The position numbers were made by a program, and so were the translations under genes. This document shows positions 12,419-12,608 of a stretch of DNA of 12,608 nt, piece after piece. The notes beneath the pieces were generated by a model. The model ran no database searches and was not told the origin of the DNA. It saw nothing but the letters and a program-made list of their open reading frames with translations. Numbering within the stretch: position 1 is the first letter of the stretch; every line of letters begins with the position of its first letter. Location: assembly GCA_034659435.1 (NCBI GenBank), contig JAYEHJ010000064.1, forward strand, positions 1 through 12,608, given 5' to 3'. This DNA is from JAGLYP01 sp034659435. Lineage in GTDB: Bacteria; Patescibacteriota; Patescibacteriia; Patescibacteriales; UBA12075.

Positions 12419-12608
12419 AATTTTGTTGTAATAAATTATCGCGCTTTACGGCGCATTATATGAAATTCGCTAAATTCCAAAAATCTTTCAAAAATATTTT
12501 TAATTTAACGTTAAAACTTATTTTAATATACCACAGATATTTAATTTTGCCAAAACTGAGCAAAACTAAAATTAAATTACCGTTATTAAAAATTGATAAT
12601 AAAAACGG
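12419..12608 (-). promoter_or_regulatory. Upstream region of the 302-residue gene
   Basis: No gene is visible. On the minus strand a TATAAT (12460-12455) lies about 37 bases before the ATG, with a poor -35 (TTTTTG at 17 bases). Between the box and the ATG there is a short hairpin, GCGC-cgtaaa-GCGC. The rest is AT-rich DNA with no structure I can support. Confidence 0.3.

Noticed and set aside
1..12608. CRISPR array, tRNA or rRNA gene
   Set aside because: No regularly spaced direct repeats with unique spacers and no T-loop consensus or rRNA-like stretch were seen; the heptamer arrays have no spacers.

Overview
This AT-rich window carries a coding set entirely on the minus strand. It looks like a chromosome segment of a reduced-genome bacterium of the Patescibacteria/CPR (Parcubacteria-like) type. 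The reasons are an alanyl-tRNA synthetase without its C-terminal domain, a short L13, an RNA polymerase alpha subunit without its C-terminal domain, lysine-rich tails on several proteins, and A/T-rich leaders with no Shine-Dalgarno (SD) sequence in front of nearly all housekeeping genes. The lineage is an inference: there is no 16S rRNA here to confirm it.

Region 1 (1-1212) is accessory. It holds a phage-type AAA ATPase that breaks off after its Walker B strand, a 47-residue micro-gene with a strong SD, a 61-residue small protein, a run of palindromes at 588-714, and two tandem hairpins (1113-1164 and 1179-1212). The second hairpin ends the ribosomal operon.

Region 2 (1276-5736) is the alpha operon plus the L13/S9 pair. 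Read on the minus strand from a perfect-consensus promoter at 5708-5736, the order is infA, rpmJ, rpsM, rpsK, rpsD, rpoA, rplQ, rplM, rpsI. The rpsM-rpsK pair is flanked on both sides by long stem-loops built from a seven-base repeat TTAACNN. RpoA ends in a lysine-rich tail with an AT-hook-like motif. S11 has a repeat-rich N-terminal extension of about 80 residues. alaS (5781-7697) lies upstream with its own likely promoter.

Region 3 (7698-8071) is a non-coding junction with a perfect inverted repeat, a hairpin and one DnaA-box match.

Region 4 (8072-11385) is a self-contained pyrimidine unit. It has a promoter, a terminator-like leader hairpin (probable attenuator), then a dihydroorotate dehydrogenase homologue, a LOG/SLOG-type protein, OMP decarboxylase, an orotate phosphoribosyltransferase homologue and a terminal hairpin. 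Together pyrD, pyrE and pyrF would convert dihydroorotate to UMP. These genes are visibly richer in G+C, tightly spaced or overlapping, and each has an SD sequence. This sets them apart from their neighbours and suggests horizontal acquisition, or less likely an assembly join.

Region 5 (11386-12608) holds an unrecognised 302-residue gene with a possible nuclease-like core, and its upstream DNA.

The most interesting observations are the UMP island with its possible PyrR-like leader, the AT-hook tail that takes the place of alpha-CTD, and the heptamer stem-loops around rpsM-rpsK.
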